A stretch of DNA of 64,000 nt from Ruminococcus sp. (GCA_017620025.1 JAFZRF010000063.1:28584-92583); one strand, 5' to 3'. Positions 1-8,811 are shown, counted from the stretch's first letter. Made by a program: numbers and translations. Notes: generated by a model from the letters alone, not told the origin.

Positions 1-720
1 GGAGAGCTTCTGACGGTCTGCTGCACTGATATCCTTTTCGGGGCCTGCAAGATAAACGATAGCCGCATCGTCCGGAACTGCATCGAAAGATGAAAGATCA
101 AGTGACTGTACATCATAGTTGTCGGAAGCGATTGCGTCTGCATAGCCGGAGTAAACATTGTCAATACCCTTGTCGGTATAACCTGAAAGGAAGTATACCT
201 TGGGAAGATTACCGCTTACGCAGAGGTGGATAGCACTCATGATTACCTCTTCGCCGGCATATTCGATCATGCCATTTTCATTCTTTACAAGAACCTTGGC
301 ATAGGGGATTCGTTTAACGGTATTGTTTGCCCTGATGAATACATCATCAGCTTTTATACCGAGGATATCGTCGGGATCGAGTGACTTGGCAAGCTCAACG
401 TCCTCGTTCGGGTCGAAGTAGGTGAGAGTGATGTTATCCCTTTTCTCAAGCTCTGTGAGAGTGTGATAGAGGGGAAGGGAATCGGGGTACTTCTCAAATA
501 CGATAGGATCGTCAAGGAAGAATACCTCAATGGGCTGATCGCCGGTCTCCTCGAGTACCTTAGCAGCTTTGGCGCTGAGAGTGTACTGACCTGTAGGAGT
601 CATGTCTATTACCTTTTCATAATAGTTGGCGATAAGATTGAACGGAACAAAGATGAGCAGGACAAGGATAGCCAGTACAAAAGCTATAGATCCTGAAAGA
701 TTGAATTTCTTCTTCTGCAT
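1..720 (-). CDS. GldG-like ABC transporter auxiliary membrane protein (partial, C-terminus off window)
   Basis: Only the first 240 codons are visible; the gene starts at 720 and runs leftward out of the window. A short basic tip (MQKKK) precedes one membrane segment at about residues 9-31, then an extracytoplasmic region. The stretch after the membrane (VIDMTPTGQYTLS, then IEVFFLDDP) has the look of the GldG family, an accessory subunit of ABC-2 exporters whose outer part resembles an inactive substrate-binding domain. It begins 5 nt after the stop of the permease gene, with a purine-rich RBS (GGGGGTGA) overlapping that stop, so it is the third gene of an ATPase-permease-GldG operon. The transported substrate is unknown. 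Confidence 0.75.
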   Translation of the reverse strand, partial: MQKKKFNLSGSIAFVLAILVLLIFVPFNLIANYYEKVIDMTPTGQYTLSAKAAKVLEETGDQPIEVFFLDDPIVFEKYPDSLPLYHTLTELEKRDNITLTYFDPNEDVELAKSLDPDDILGIKADDVFIRANNTVKRIPYAKVLVKNENGMIEYAGEEVIMSAIHLCVSGNLPKVYFLSGYTDKGIDNVYSGYADAIASDNYDVQSLDLSSFDAVPDDAAIVYLAGPEKDISAADRQKLS

Positions 721-725
721 AGCTA

Positions 726-1457
726 TCACCCCCTGTTCCAGCGTCTCTTCTCAATAACGATGTAGTTCCAGATAAGGAATACAGCGATAGCGGAGAGGAA
801 GAATACAACATCGGAAAGTCTTATGAAGCCCTTTGAGAAGTATGCGAACTTGGGCTTTGCAGAGAAGGCATACAGTACCTTCTGAAGAAGCGGGAACTGT
901 GAAACGAAGCCTGTCTCGGAGAATCTGTCAATGAAAAGGAATACGAACATTGCGATCTCACCAAGTACAGCAGCAATAATGGAGTTTTCTGTGAACGAGG
1001 AGATCAGCATACCGAGAGCAATGAACATTGCACCGCAGAGGAAGAATCCGAGATAGGCGCATATCAGCTGTCCTACGATTACACCGCCGTGCATAGCAGT
1101 GAATATCGGGAAAACTGAAGAACAGAGCAGCATGAATGCAAGCAGTGTAAGAGCGGCAAAGAACTTGCCGAGTACGATCTTCCATACGCTCACAGGGGAG
1201 GTAATGAGAAGTATCTCCGTTCCGAACTTTCTTTCGTCAGCGTAGGAACGCATCGTCATGATCGGAACGAGGAAGATGAAATAGAAAGTAACATTATAGA
1301 ATACTTCCGTGAATGTGAAATGAATGGAGCTCGAATCCATGGACGCTATCTTGATGTTGAATATGAGAGTAAACAGGAACATGAAAAGAGCAGTGATGAT
1401 GTAAGCGAAAGGAGTGTAGAAGTAAGACTGAACCTCCTTCTTATATATAGAGAACAT
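726..1457 (-). CDS. ABC-2 type transporter permease (GldF-like)
   Basis: A 243-residue membrane protein with about six hydrophobic segments (for example residues 16-37, 52-68, 96-120, 132-152, 160-176, 215-235). It opens with the MFSIYKKEVQSYFYTP sequence typical of ABC-2 permeases of the GldF/NosY kind, with a conserved YADERKFGTEILL segment near residues 72-84 that in this family contacts the ATPase. The start codon shares one base with the stop of the ATPase gene (TAATG), which indicates translational coupling. With its neighbours it forms a complete three-part exporter. Substrate not predictable. Confidence 0.85.
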   Translation of the reverse strand: MFSIYKKEVQSYFYTPFAYIITALFMFLFTLIFNIKIASMDSSSIHFTFTEVFYNVTFYFIFLVPIMTMRSYADERKFGTEILLITSPVSVWKIVLGKFFAALTLLAFMLLCSSVFPIFTAMHGGVIVGQLICAYLGFFLCGAMFIALGMLISSFTENSIIAAVLGEIAMFVFLFIDRFSETGFVSQFPLLQKVLYAFSAKPKFAYFSKGFIRLSDVVFFLSAIAVFLIWNYIVIEKRRWNRG

Positions 1458-2491
1458 TATTCATTCTCCTCCTTTCCGGACTCTTCATTCTCAGCGTCGC
1501 CGCCGTCAGCCTCAATAATCTCCTTGAGAAGATCCTTTGCGCCTGTCTTGCGGGTATCCTGATTTATCATCTTTACGAATACCTCTTCAAGATCCGGCTT
1601 TTCAGTGAAGATCTCGGAGATGCTGATGTTGTTATTGAGGAGATCCTTCATGAGTGCGGATCTGACAGTCTCTTCATCGCCGTCAAGCTCAACGGTAAAG
1701 GAGAAGAAATCGCTTCCCTCCGGTTCGATGGACTTGATCTCCTTGACTCCTTCGGTGAGTTCAATGATATTGGAGGCAACTGTACGGTCGCCCTTTACCT
1801 TAATATGTAAGATAAGGTTTCCGCCAAGGCTGCGCTCTAGGTTATCGATAGTATCAATAGCCTTTATGTCGCCCTTGTTGATGATGACAACACGGTCGCA
1901 TACAGCGCTTACTTCCGAGAGAATGTGCGAGCTGAAAATCACGGAGTGATCCTTGCGGAGATCGGTGATAATCTTACGTACCTCCATGACCTGATTCGGA
2001 TCGAGTCCTACGGTAGGCTCGTCAAGTATCAGGAACTTCGGATTGCCGAGCAGAGCCTGAGCAAAGCCCACACGCTGCTTGTAGCCCTTTGAAAGGTTCT
2101 TGATGAGCTTCTTGCGAACTTCAGTGATCTTGAGGAGCTCCTGTACACGCTCTATCTCCTTGCTGCGCTCAGCGAGCGGTATTCCCTTGAGTCCCGCGCA
2201 GAACGAAAGATATTCGCATACACGCATATCCGGGTAGACCGGAGGAATCTCCGGAAGATAGCCTATACAGCTCTTTGCCTTTACCGGATCCTTGGATATA
2301 TCATACCCGTAGATCGTGACCTTGCCGGCTGACATAGGCAGGTAGCCGGTGATCATGTTCATAGTTGTAGATTTGCCCGCACCGTTCGGTCCGAGGAAAC
2401 CTAAGATCTCATTATCGTTTATCGTGAAGCTGATATTGTTCACGGCTCTGTTGTTACCGTAGAACTTGGTAAGATTCTCTATTTTGATCAT
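1457..2491 (-). CDS. ABC transporter ATP-binding protein (GldA/CcmA-like)
   Basis: A 344-residue ATPase. The nucleotide-binding domain occupies residues 1-230 with Walker A GPNGAGKST, signature LSKGYKQRVG and Walker B FLILDEPTVGLD. It continues into a roughly 80-residue C-terminal extension (the DUF4162-like tail common in ABC-2 exporter ATPases) and an acidic end. The reading frame extends upstream to 2581, but the ATG at 2491 is preceded by a good RBS (AAGGAGAG) and gives the standard MIKIENLTK opening, so I start there. It is the first gene of the leftward operon with the permease and GldG-like protein. A TATAAT -10 element lies about 45 bp upstream without a clear -35. Confidence 0.88.
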   Translation of the reverse strand: MIKIENLTKFYGNNRAVNNISFTINDNEILGFLGPNGAGKSTTMNMITGYLPMSAGKVTIYGYDISKDPVKAKSCIGYLPEIPPVYPDMRVCEYLSFCAGLKGIPLAERSKEIERVQELLKITEVRKKLIKNLSKGYKQRVGFAQALLGNPKFLILDEPTVGLDPNQVMEVRKIITDLRKDHSVIFSSHILSEVSAVCDRVVIINKGDIKAIDTIDNLERSLGGNLILHIKVKGDRTVASNIIELTEGVKEIKSIEPEGSDFFSFTVELDGDEETVRSALMKDLLNNNISISEIFTEKPDLEEVFVKMINQDTRKTGAKDLLKEIIEADGGDAENEESGKEENE

Positions 2492-2918
2492 GAGCCTCTC
2501 CTTTCTGCATTGTCTGCAATAGAATAATAATGTACTATTATAAATGCACAATACCTTTCCGGTACAGAGACATAATATCACATCATACCATACTATTATG
2601 GCAGAATAACATGAACAGAAAGTGAACGAACGGTGAATATCCTGTTAAATGCTGTAATGAGCTCCGGCAGTAAGATACTGACATATTCAGTAATTATGTG
2701 AAAATATTACACGGTTAATATGTTGGATATGTGTAAGAATAAGGGAAAACTGATGAATCATAGACTTACTATCATAATTGACACAACATATTCATAAAAT
2801 GTTAAATATTGATATGTCTGCCAAAAATTGCGAATGAGCAAAATGCACAAAAAGATATCACAGAATGTGTGCATAGCACCAAAAAATATTTTTTCAAATA
2901 CGAAAAATGGCCAAACTG
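2492..2918. other. AT-rich intergenic region between ABC operon and GH48 gene
   Basis: About 430 bp with no convincing open reading frame. It separates two divergently oriented transcription units. It contains the -10-like box of the leftward ABC operon near 2536-2541 and AT-rich sequence upstream of the GH48 promoter. No RNA motif or repeat was recognised in it. Confidence 0.5.
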
Positions 2919-2947
2919 TTGACATCAGTGTAAACGTGGATTATAAT
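2919..2947 (+). promoter_or_regulatory. Sigma-A promoter of the GH48 gene
   Basis: A perfect TTGACA (2919-2924) and TATAAT (2942-2947) pair separated by 17 bp. Transcription would start near 2954, leaving a leader of about 155 nt before the GH48 start codon. A consensus promoter fits a highly expressed cellulase. Confidence 0.85.
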
Positions 2948-3109
2948 TAGTATGAAAATAATTTGAGAATTGTGTGCTCGAATTGTGAACTGGGTGTAAC
3001 ATAATGAACAGTACGCAATGGACGAAGTATTTTCGTACTCTTATACAAATGTATAAGGGTAAGAGCTTATTACCACTTAACCAAATTTTATGAGAGGGGT
3101 TAAAAAACA

Positions 3110-5758
3110 ATGATTAGTAAGAAGACCAAGGCAATCACAGCCGGCATCCTCACTGCTGCAATGTCAGCATCATCAGTTGTTCCTGCTCTGTCAGCATCTG
3201 CTGCACCGAATCTCAGTAATTCTTATGCTACAGAGAATGGTGCTAACAATTCATTTGCTGCAATGTTCGAGTCTCTGTATGATGACGTTGTAACAAACGG
3301 TCAGGCTAACGGCTACCTGTCTAAGAACACAAACGGAAGCTCATTCGGTATTCCTTACCACGGTGTTGAGACACTCATCGTTGAGGCTCCTGACTACGGT
3401 CACGAGTCCACATCAGAGGCTATGTCCTACATCACATGGATGGCTGCTATGCATGATGTACTGAAGGAGAAGAAGAGAATCAGCGCTTCATCTGATGATC
3501 TTGCTAAGGCATGGGCTACAACCGAGGCTATGATCCCCGGCTGGTCCACAGAAGCTTACGGTTCTAAGACAAAGTATGATACAATTTGGAATATCGCTTC
3601 CGGTAAGGTTGGCGACAAGGGCCTTAAGGCTGATGCTCTTTCCGAGTGTCCTCAGCCTGAGGATTATCCTGAGAAGCAGGAAAAGGGCGGCGATGCTCTG
3701 AACCCGATCGCTAAGGATCTTGCTTCTGCATATTCCGGCACAAACGGTTACTACCTCATGCACTGGCTCGCAGACGTTGATGACTGGTATGGTTTCGGCG
3801 GCGGCACACCTGGTGCAGGCACAGGTAAGTTTACATTCATCAATACATTCCAGCGTGGTGAGCAGGAGTCTTGTTTCGAGACAGTTCCGCAGCCTTGTCT
3901 TGAGGAGCTCAAGTACGGTTCCACAGAGATGAAGGATCAGGATAACGGTAACGGTATCAAGGCTATCTTCAACGGCGACGGACAGGTTCCGAAGCAGTAC
4001 GCTTTCACTAACGCTCCTGACGCTGAGGATCGTGCTATCCAGGCTGTATTCTTTGCAAACCAGTTCGGCGTTAACTGCGGCGAGATCACCGGCAAGGCCG
4101 GTGTAATGGGTGACCAGTGCCGTAACGATATGTTCGATAAGTTCTACAAGAAGATCGGTATTGGTAAGACTGGCAAGGGCATGAGCTCTTCTACAGCTTC
4201 CAAGAAGGATTCACAGCACTATCTGATGGCTTGGTACACTTCATGGGGCGGACAGCTCGATGCTTCATGGGGCGAGTATCAGTGGGCATGGCAGATCGGC
4301 TGCTCACACTCACATCAGTTCTATCAGAACCCGCTCGCAGCTTATGCTCTCGCTTATGATCCTAACATGAGCAAGGCTATGAAGGCTACAAGCGCTGTTG
4401 AGGACTACGAGGAGTCATTCAAGAGACAGCTCGAGATGTATCTCTGGCTCCAGTCTGCTGACGGCCCGTTCGCTGGTGGTTGTACAAACTCCAAGAACGG
4501 TAACTACAGCGAGTATGATTCTTCTGATCCGCTGTTCTATGATATGGCATACGTTGAGCACCCTGTATACGCTGACCCGGGTTCAAACCACTGGATCGGT
4601 AACCAGGTATGGTCAATGCAGCGTCTTGCTGAGCTTTACTACTACATCAAGACAACTGACTGCTCACTCTCAGGTGACAAGTCTGGTGCTAAGCCCGGCG
4701 GACTTTCTGTTGAGGCTGCTCTTGAGAAGCTCATCGACAGATGGGTTGCTTGGTTCATCGAGAACACCAAGTTTGACGACGATACATGGGATTACGAGAT
4801 CCCTGCTTCACTCGACTGGAGCGGTAAGCCTGCTACATGGACAGGTACATATGATGAGAACGCTAACAGCGGTCTTACATGTACTATCACAGGCTACGGC
4901 CAGGGCGATATCGGATGCGTATCCTCACTCTGTAATACTCTCGTTCTCTATGCTGCAGCAAGCGGCGTAAAGCCTGAGGTTGGTAACTTTGAGGCTACTG
5001 CTTCTACAACTCCTGAAAAGGGCCTCCAGCTTGCTAACAAGCTCATGTCTGCTCAGTGGATGCTCGGCCGTGACGATATCGGTATCGCATTCGAGGATCA
5101 CAACGGAAGCCTTGAGAGAATCTTCACTCAGGAAGTATACATTCCTTCTTACTACAAGGGCGAGATGCCTGACGGTTCACCCCTCGACGGTAGCGCTAAG
5201 AATACATTCAGCTCTATCCGTAAGATCTACGAGGATGATCCGATGTACAAGGATTGTAAGGCTTCTTACGAGCAGTATGGCGACACAGAGCACTACACAT
5301 ACAAGCTCCACAGATTCTGGCATATGGGTGACGCTATCGTTACATCCGGTATGTTTGCTCTCCTGTATCCTGATGTTAATCCTATTTGTAAGGATGGAGG
5401 TCCTACACCTACAGAGCCTCCTACGACACCTCCTACAGATCCGCCTACAACACCTCCCACAGATCCGCCTACAACTCCCGAGGTTACAACAACTCCCGGT
5501 ACAGTAGATGTAACAATGTGGGGCGATGCTAACGAGGACAAGAAGGTTAACGTAGCTGACGCAGTTGCTGTTCTTCAGTACATCTGCAACCAGACTAAGT
5601 ACGCTCTCACAGAGCAGGGCAAGGCTAACGCTGACGTTGTTGATCATGGCCAGGGAATCACTGGTGATGATGCTATGGCAATCCAGAAGATGGATGCTTC
5701 ACTCATCAAGCAGTCTGATTGTCCTGTATCTTCTTCCGACCTCAAGAACTTCAAGTAA
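3110..5758 (+). CDS. GH48 reducing-end cellobiohydrolase with C-terminal dockerin
   Basis: An 882-residue secreted enzyme: signal peptide (about 1-32), a GH48 catalytic module (about 35-750), a Pro/Thr linker built of PTDPPTTP units (about 763-798) and a dockerin (about 804-868). GH48 enzymes are the main processive exo-cellulases of cellulosomes. The catalytic acid Glu lies in the conserved GHESTSEA motif near residue 100. The first dockerin calcium loop (DANEDKKVNVAD) is complete; the second (DVVDHGQGITGDD) is degenerate. The start is set by the RBS AGAGGGG 11 nt upstream. Codon use is strongly biased to GCT, TCT and GTT compared with neighbouring genes, as expected for a very highly expressed gene. 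In R. albus GH48 carries CBM37 instead, so the dockerin favours an R. flavefaciens/R. champanellensis type of cellulosome. Confidence 0.95.
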   Translation: MISKKTKAITAGILTAAMSASSVVPALSASAAPNLSNSYATENGANNSFAAMFESLYDDVVTNGQANGYLSKNTNGSSFGIPYHGVETLIVEAPDYGHESTSEAMSYITWMAAMHDVLKEKKRISASSDDLAKAWATTEAMIPGWSTEAYGSKTKYDTIWNIASGKVGDKGLKADALSECPQPEDYPEKQEKGGDALNPIAKDLASAYSGTNGYYLMHWLADVDDWYGFGGGTPGAGTGKFTFINTFQRGEQESCFETVPQPCLEELKYGSTEMKDQDNGNGIKAIFNGDGQVPKQYAFTNAPDAEDRAIQAVFFANQFGVNCGEITGKAGVMGDQCRNDMFDKFYKKIGIGKTGKGMSSSTASKKDSQHYLMAWYTSWGGQLDASWGEYQWAWQIGCSHSHQFYQNPLAAYALAYDPNMSKAMKATSAVEDYEESFKRQLEMYLWLQSADGPFAGGCTNSKNGNYSEYDSSDPLFYDMAYVEHPVYADPGSNHWIGNQVWSMQRLAELYYYIKTTDCSLSGDKSGAKPGGLSVEAALEKLIDRWVAWFIENTKFDDDTWDYEIPASLDWSGKPATWTGTYDENANSGLTCTITGYGQGDIGCVSSLCNTLVLYAAASGVKPEVGNFEATASTTPEKGLQLANKLMSAQWMLGRDDIGIAFEDHNGSLERIFTQEVYIPSYYKGEMPDGSPLDGSAKNTFSSIRKIYEDDPMYKDCKASYEQYGDTEHYTYKLHRFWHMGDAIVTSGMFALLYPDVNPICKDGGPTPTEPPTTPPTDPPTTPPTDPPTTPEVTTTPGTVDVTMWGDANEDKKVNVADAVAVLQYICNQTKYALTEQGKANADVVDHGQGITGDDAMAIQKMDASLIKQSDCPVSSSDLKNFK

Positions 5759-5761
5759 TTC

Positions 5762-5791
5762 TTGACAAGAAGAATATAACTAAGCTATAAT
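5762..5791 (+). promoter_or_regulatory. Promoter nested before the GH48 terminator
   Basis: TTGACA (5762-5767) and TATAAT (5786-5791), spacer 18 bp, directly after the GH48 stop. The predicted start near 5798 falls inside the left arm of the terminator hairpin, so transcripts begun here could not form the full hairpin and could read into the phosphatase gene at 5858. Confidence 0.65.
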
Positions 5792-5795
5792 GTAA

Positions 5796-5825
5796 GGCTG
5801 TACGGCTTGTCCGTACAGCCTTATT
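5796..5825 (+). terminator. Rho-independent terminator of the GH48 gene
   Basis: A perfect 10-bp stem (GGCTGTACGG / CCGTACAGCC) with a 5-nt loop (CTTGT), followed by TTATT. Confidence 0.85.
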
Positions 5826-5857
5826 CATTACCCGATACAGGCAGAAAGGGGATAACT

Positions 5858-6397
5858 ATGGATCATTTCTACTTCACTCGTCACGGTCAGACGACATGGA
5901 ACGTCGCCAACAAGATATGCGGTGCAACCGACGTAGACCTCACCGACAAGGGACGTCTGCAGGCAAGCGAGCTTGGTATAAAGCTCTCTTCAAACGAGTA
6001 CGACATCGAAGAGATACTCTATTCACCGCTGATACGTGCCGCTGATACTGCGCTTATCATATCCGAGATGACAGGCATTCCCGCACGTCCCGAGCCGCGC
6101 CTTACCGAGCAGTGCTTTGGAAGGTGGGAGGGCACTCCCCGTGACGGAGAGGATTTTGCAAAGGCAAAGGCAAACTTCCTCGACAGCTTCGGAGACGGCG
6201 AATCCATGATGCGTACAGGACAGCGTATATATAACCTCCTCGACGAACTGAAGACATACGACAAAACTGTTCTCCTCGTCGCTCATAACGGCATTGCACG
6301 TTTTGTCCGCTCTTACTTCGAGGACCTTACCAACGAACAGTTTGCACGCTTCGGTATAAAGAACTGCGAGATAATGCGGTTCGATTTCAAGGAGTGA
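5858..6397 (+). CDS. Histidine phosphatase family protein (phosphoglycerate mutase-like)
   Basis: A 179-residue cytosolic enzyme of the histidine phosphatase superfamily. The phosphohistidine motif FTRHGQT is at residues 6-12; the supporting motifs LTEQCFGRWEG (about 78-88) and the second catalytic histidine in VAHNGIAR (about 141-148) are present. Such enzymes remove phosphate from small metabolites such as sugar phosphates or alpha-ribazole phosphate; the substrate cannot be told here. An in-frame ATG exists at 5807, but it lies in the terminator hairpin of the preceding gene; the ATG at 5858 has the RBS AGAAAGGGG. The stop is 4 nt before the next gene, so the two are co-transcribed. Confidence 0.88.
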   Translation: MDHFYFTRHGQTTWNVANKICGATDVDLTDKGRLQASELGIKLSSNEYDIEEILYSPLIRAADTALIISEMTGIPARPEPRLTEQCFGRWEGTPRDGEDFAKAKANFLDSFGDGESMMRTGQRIYNLLDELKTYDKTVLLVAHNGIARFVRSYFEDLTNEQFARFGIKNCEIMRFDFKE

Positions 6398-6401
6398 TAC
6401 T

Positions 6402-7157
6402 ATGCTTACTGCCAGACAGATAAAAGCACTGAGGTATTATATAGGTGATGTATCCGGTAATCAACCCTTCTGGAGCAACGGCAAGGCATATGTCGTACTG
6501 AATGCGCTGTTTTTCCCGGGAATTGCTGCCGAAGTCTCACGTGCTGCCGAGGGAAAGTACCTTGATCCCGAGCTACTCTCAGATACCCTGCGTCTTGAAG
6601 AGCTGCTAAGAGACCTTCTTTCTGCATTCCAAAGCTGTACTGTTTCTTCACCTGTAAAGACGTTCCGGGTTGAACGAATGTCCGATTTTTCTCTGTGCAG
6701 ATCGAGAAAAACGACTGTTTCCTTTACTTCTACTTCCACAGACGGCTACCTTTCCTCCTACAGTGACCGTAAGGGCATTGCACTCCTTGAGTTTCTTCTG
6801 CATCCCGGAGTCCCCTGTATCGATGTTGCAACGGAGCTTCCGCATTATGCTAAACCGGAAGAAGCCGAGATACTTCTCCCTCCGGCTCTTTGTCTTGATA
6901 TAGAAGAAGCACCTCTGACAGAAGAGCATCTTGCAATAAAAGATTCCGACGGACTTCCGCCGCAGATACGATGTGTTATCAGGCCTTCAACAATACTTTC
7001 ACCTCCCGAACGGCTTGAAAGAGCAGTTCCCGAAGGTTCGGAAGCAGGTATGAGGGTATATGAAGCGCTCAATTCCGGAAAACGGCCTTCCGCTGAGGAT
7101 ATAACACTGTACAGCAACTGGAAAGCAGACTTTATCGCTAATCTTTTCTCTGTTTAA
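6402..7157 (+). CDS. Predicted ADP-ribosyltransferase-fold protein, non-secreted
   Basis: A 251-residue protein with no signal peptide or membrane segment. It shows the linear motif order of R-S-E class ADP-ribosyltransferases: an N-terminal helix with LRYY at 10-13 and YVVLN at 30-34, the arginine strand KTFRV (R89), the STS strand FTSTSTD (S110-T111-S112), and the ExE turn EEAEILLPP (E154-A-E156). These match the NAD-binding core of the C2/C3/ART families. The C-terminal 90 residues are unassigned. I infer the fold from motif spacing alone. It forms an operon with the histidine phosphatase 4 nt upstream. The target is unknown: it could modify a cell protein, or be a toxin whose delivery route is not encoded here. 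The composition is ordinary for the window. Confidence 0.6.
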   Translation: MLTARQIKALRYYIGDVSGNQPFWSNGKAYVVLNALFFPGIAAEVSRAAEGKYLDPELLSDTLRLEELLRDLLSAFQSCTVSSPVKTFRVERMSDFSLCRSRKTTVSFTSTSTDGYLSSYSDRKGIALLEFLLHPGVPCIDVATELPHYAKPEEAEILLPPALCLDIEEAPLTEEHLAIKDSDGLPPQIRCVIRPSTILSPPERLERAVPEGSEAGMRVYEALNSGKRPSAEDITLYSNWKADFIANLFSV

Positions 7158-7200
7158 ATATATACCTTACGTAAAATATCGACTATTTGTTACAGAATTA

Positions 7201-7229
7201 TTGACAAATCATCCGTTATGGTGTATAAT
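7201..7229 (+). promoter_or_regulatory. Sigma-A promoter of the coiled-coil gene
   Basis: TTGACA (7201-7206), 17-bp spacer, TATAAT (7224-7229). The leader between the promoter and the start at 7307 contains a 7-bp inverted repeat (GCGGCAT 7261-7267 / ATGCCGC 7282-7288). Confidence 0.85.
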
Positions 7230-7306
7230 AATTGAGTATATTGCAGCATGATGCTATATTGCGGCATGGTACGGATTTATAATGCCGCAGCAACAGGAGG
7301 AGAACA

Positions 7307-8047
7307 ATGTATTTATTTCAGAATCTGAAAATGCTCTGGAATTATCTTTTGCGTACAGCCAGTATCTATGATCCTGAGACAGAAAGAGATGTGCAGGAGA
7401 TAAAGCAGCCGGAGCCTGAGAGACCGGATCAGTATCTCTTTGATGTGAGACCTGATTACAGCTCAGAGATCCCGCAGTCTGCTGTTGACGAAGAGATGAT
7501 AAAGTCGATCGAGGAGAGGATCGACCTTATGAATACTGCTCTTACAGGCTTCCGCAGTCAGTGGAAAGAGAAGGATAACCAGACAGACACAAGGATATCC
7601 GTAATCGAGACAAGAGTTTCCGAGACTGAACGCAAGAACAATGATTATACCGAATTCAATAACCGTCTTTCTGTATTGACAACACGCATTGATGAGCTTG
7701 AACAGCTTGTGAACCGGCTGCCTGAGTCCACAGTACTTCCGGAGGATTCAGTTGCAGAGGAGATTGTAAAAGACGGCGAAACTGAGAACGAACAGGAATC
7801 TGCTGCACCTGTTGTTGATATGGATGAGATCAACAAGAAGTTCAAGGCATACGGTGATATCTACGCAAGGCTTACTTCTGAGCTCAAGGCAGAGCGTGAA
7901 ATGAGACTTGAACAGGAAAGCAAGATAGAGACTATACTTGCTGTAAACCGCAAGCTTGCTGAAAAGATTGCAGTTATGGAGGGCGTTGAGATACCCGTCA
8001 TAAAAGAGGAAAAGAAGGAAGAGTCTGTTGAAAAAACAGAGGAATAA
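7307..8047 (+). CDS. Hypothetical coiled-coil protein
   Basis: A 246-residue, strongly acidic, soluble protein. No recognised family. Residues about 65-150 and 165-225 are heptad-patterned (for example IEERIDLMNTALTGF and LTSELKAEREMRLEQESKIE), so it is mostly coiled coil, with a disordered Glu/Lys-rich end. There is no signal peptide or clear membrane segment. The start has a strong RBS (AGGAGG 7 nt upstream). It is a single-gene unit between a consensus promoter and a terminator. The function is unknown; a structural or scaffolding role is only a guess from the coiled coils. Confidence 0.7.
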   Translation: MYLFQNLKMLWNYLLRTASIYDPETERDVQEIKQPEPERPDQYLFDVRPDYSSEIPQSAVDEEMIKSIEERIDLMNTALTGFRSQWKEKDNQTDTRISVIETRVSETERKNNDYTEFNNRLSVLTTRIDELEQLVNRLPESTVLPEDSVAEEIVKDGETENEQESAAPVVDMDEINKKFKAYGDIYARLTSELKAEREMRLEQESKIETILAVNRKLAEKIAVMEGVEIPVIKEEKKEESVEKTEE

Positions 8048-8050
8048 TAA

Positions 8051-8077
8051 AAGCCCGTGGTGTTCAGCCACGGGCTT
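8051..8077. terminator. Bidirectional terminator between convergent genes
   Basis: A perfect 10-bp stem (AAGCCCGTGG / CCACGGGCTT) with a 7-nt loop. On the minus strand it is followed by TTTTATTATT. It serves both the coiled-coil gene and the YgjP-like gene. Confidence 0.85.
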
Positions 8078-8084
8078 TGTCATA

Positions 8085-8651
8085 TCATTTCGGCATCCTT
8101 GCAAGGAGCGTTGCTCCGTTCTTTTTGAGCCAGTCGTTCCACTTGTAGTATTCGGGATAAACTCTCAGCACCTCTGCATAGAATCGGGGAGAGTGGTTCA
8201 TCTCTTTCCTGTGGCAAAGCTCATGAACGACGATACTGTCGATGACCTCCGGCGGAGCAAGCATCAGAAGACAGTTGAAGTTCAGATTGCCTTTAGAGGA
8301 ACAGCTGCCCCACCTTGTTTTCTGATTACGTATGGTTATACCGCCGTAGCTTACCCCTACAAGCGGAGCATAGAATCTTACCCTTTCAGGTATGTATTCC
8401 AGCGCCCTGTCAGCAAGCTCATTCAGTTCCTCTGCGGTCAGAGGAGTTGCTTTACTGTTGTTTTCCATGCTTTTCAGATGCTTTTCTATCCAGCCGGATT
8501 TGCTCTGTATAAAACCGAAGATTTCCTTCTGCGGCATTCTCTGAGGGGCACGGGCAATAACACGACCGTCAGGGGAGATCTGAATACTCAGAGTCTTGCG
8601 GCTGCTGCGGATTATCTCGACCTTTTCTGTGATATCAGTCAAATGTTTCAC
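8085..8651 (-). CDS. YgjP-like (DUF45) zinc metallopeptidase
   Basis: A 188-residue member of the DUF45/M48-related metallopeptidase family (YgjP type). The zinc-binding motif is HELCHRKEMNH (H-E-x-x-H plus a downstream His), followed by the usual FYAEVLRVYPEYYKWNDWL tail. An upstream WGSCSSKGNLNFN segment is also characteristic. The frame is open up to 8789, but a promoter (TTGACA-18-TATAAT on the minus strand, 8685-8714) lies inside that extension, so translation must begin later. A GTG at 8651 follows AAAGGAAG; a TTG two codons later is an alternative. The substrate is unknown. Confidence 0.85.
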   Translation of the reverse strand: MKHLTDITEKVEIIRSSRKTLSIQISPDGRVIARAPQRMPQKEIFGFIQSKSGWIEKHLKSMENNSKATPLTAEELNELADRALEYIPERVRFYAPLVGVSYGGITIRNQKTRWGSCSSKGNLNFNCLLMLAPPEVIDSIVVHELCHRKEMNHSPRFYAEVLRVYPEYYKWNDWLKKNGATLLARMPK

Positions 8652-8684
8652 CTTTCTTCCTTTAGTGTAGATCACGATGCTGTA

Positions 8685-8714
8685 ATTATAACACAGCGGC
8701 CGTGATTTTGTCAA
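8685..8714 (-). promoter_or_regulatory. Promoter of the YgjP-like gene
   Basis: On the minus strand TTGACA (8714-8709), 18-bp spacer, TATAAT (8690-8685). It places the transcription start near 8678 and rules out the longer upstream reading of this gene. Confidence 0.75.
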
Positions 8715-8782
8715 GATTGCACTAATTGTTAATACCAAATATTGCGTACTTTTAATTCTGTCGATTTTTTTGCTGACAGATA

Positions 8783-8811
8783 TTGACATTTTCTGCCAAA
8801 GGGTATATAAT
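8783..8811 (+). promoter_or_regulatory. Sigma-A promoter of the Nudix gene
   Basis: TTGACA (8783-8788), 17-bp spacer, TATAAT (8806-8811). Because the start of transcription falls near 8818, the upstream in-frame ATG at 8770 cannot be used. Confidence 0.85.

Noticed and set aside
5293-5541. Gly/Val-rich minus-strand frame opposite the GH48 linker
   Set aside because: Antisense of the Pro/Thr linker repeat; low complexity only.
8028-8705. A 225-codon plus-strand frame opposite the YgjP-like gene
   Set aside because: It overlaps the terminator and the minus-strand HELCH metallopeptidase, and its sequence has no recognisable family or RBS.
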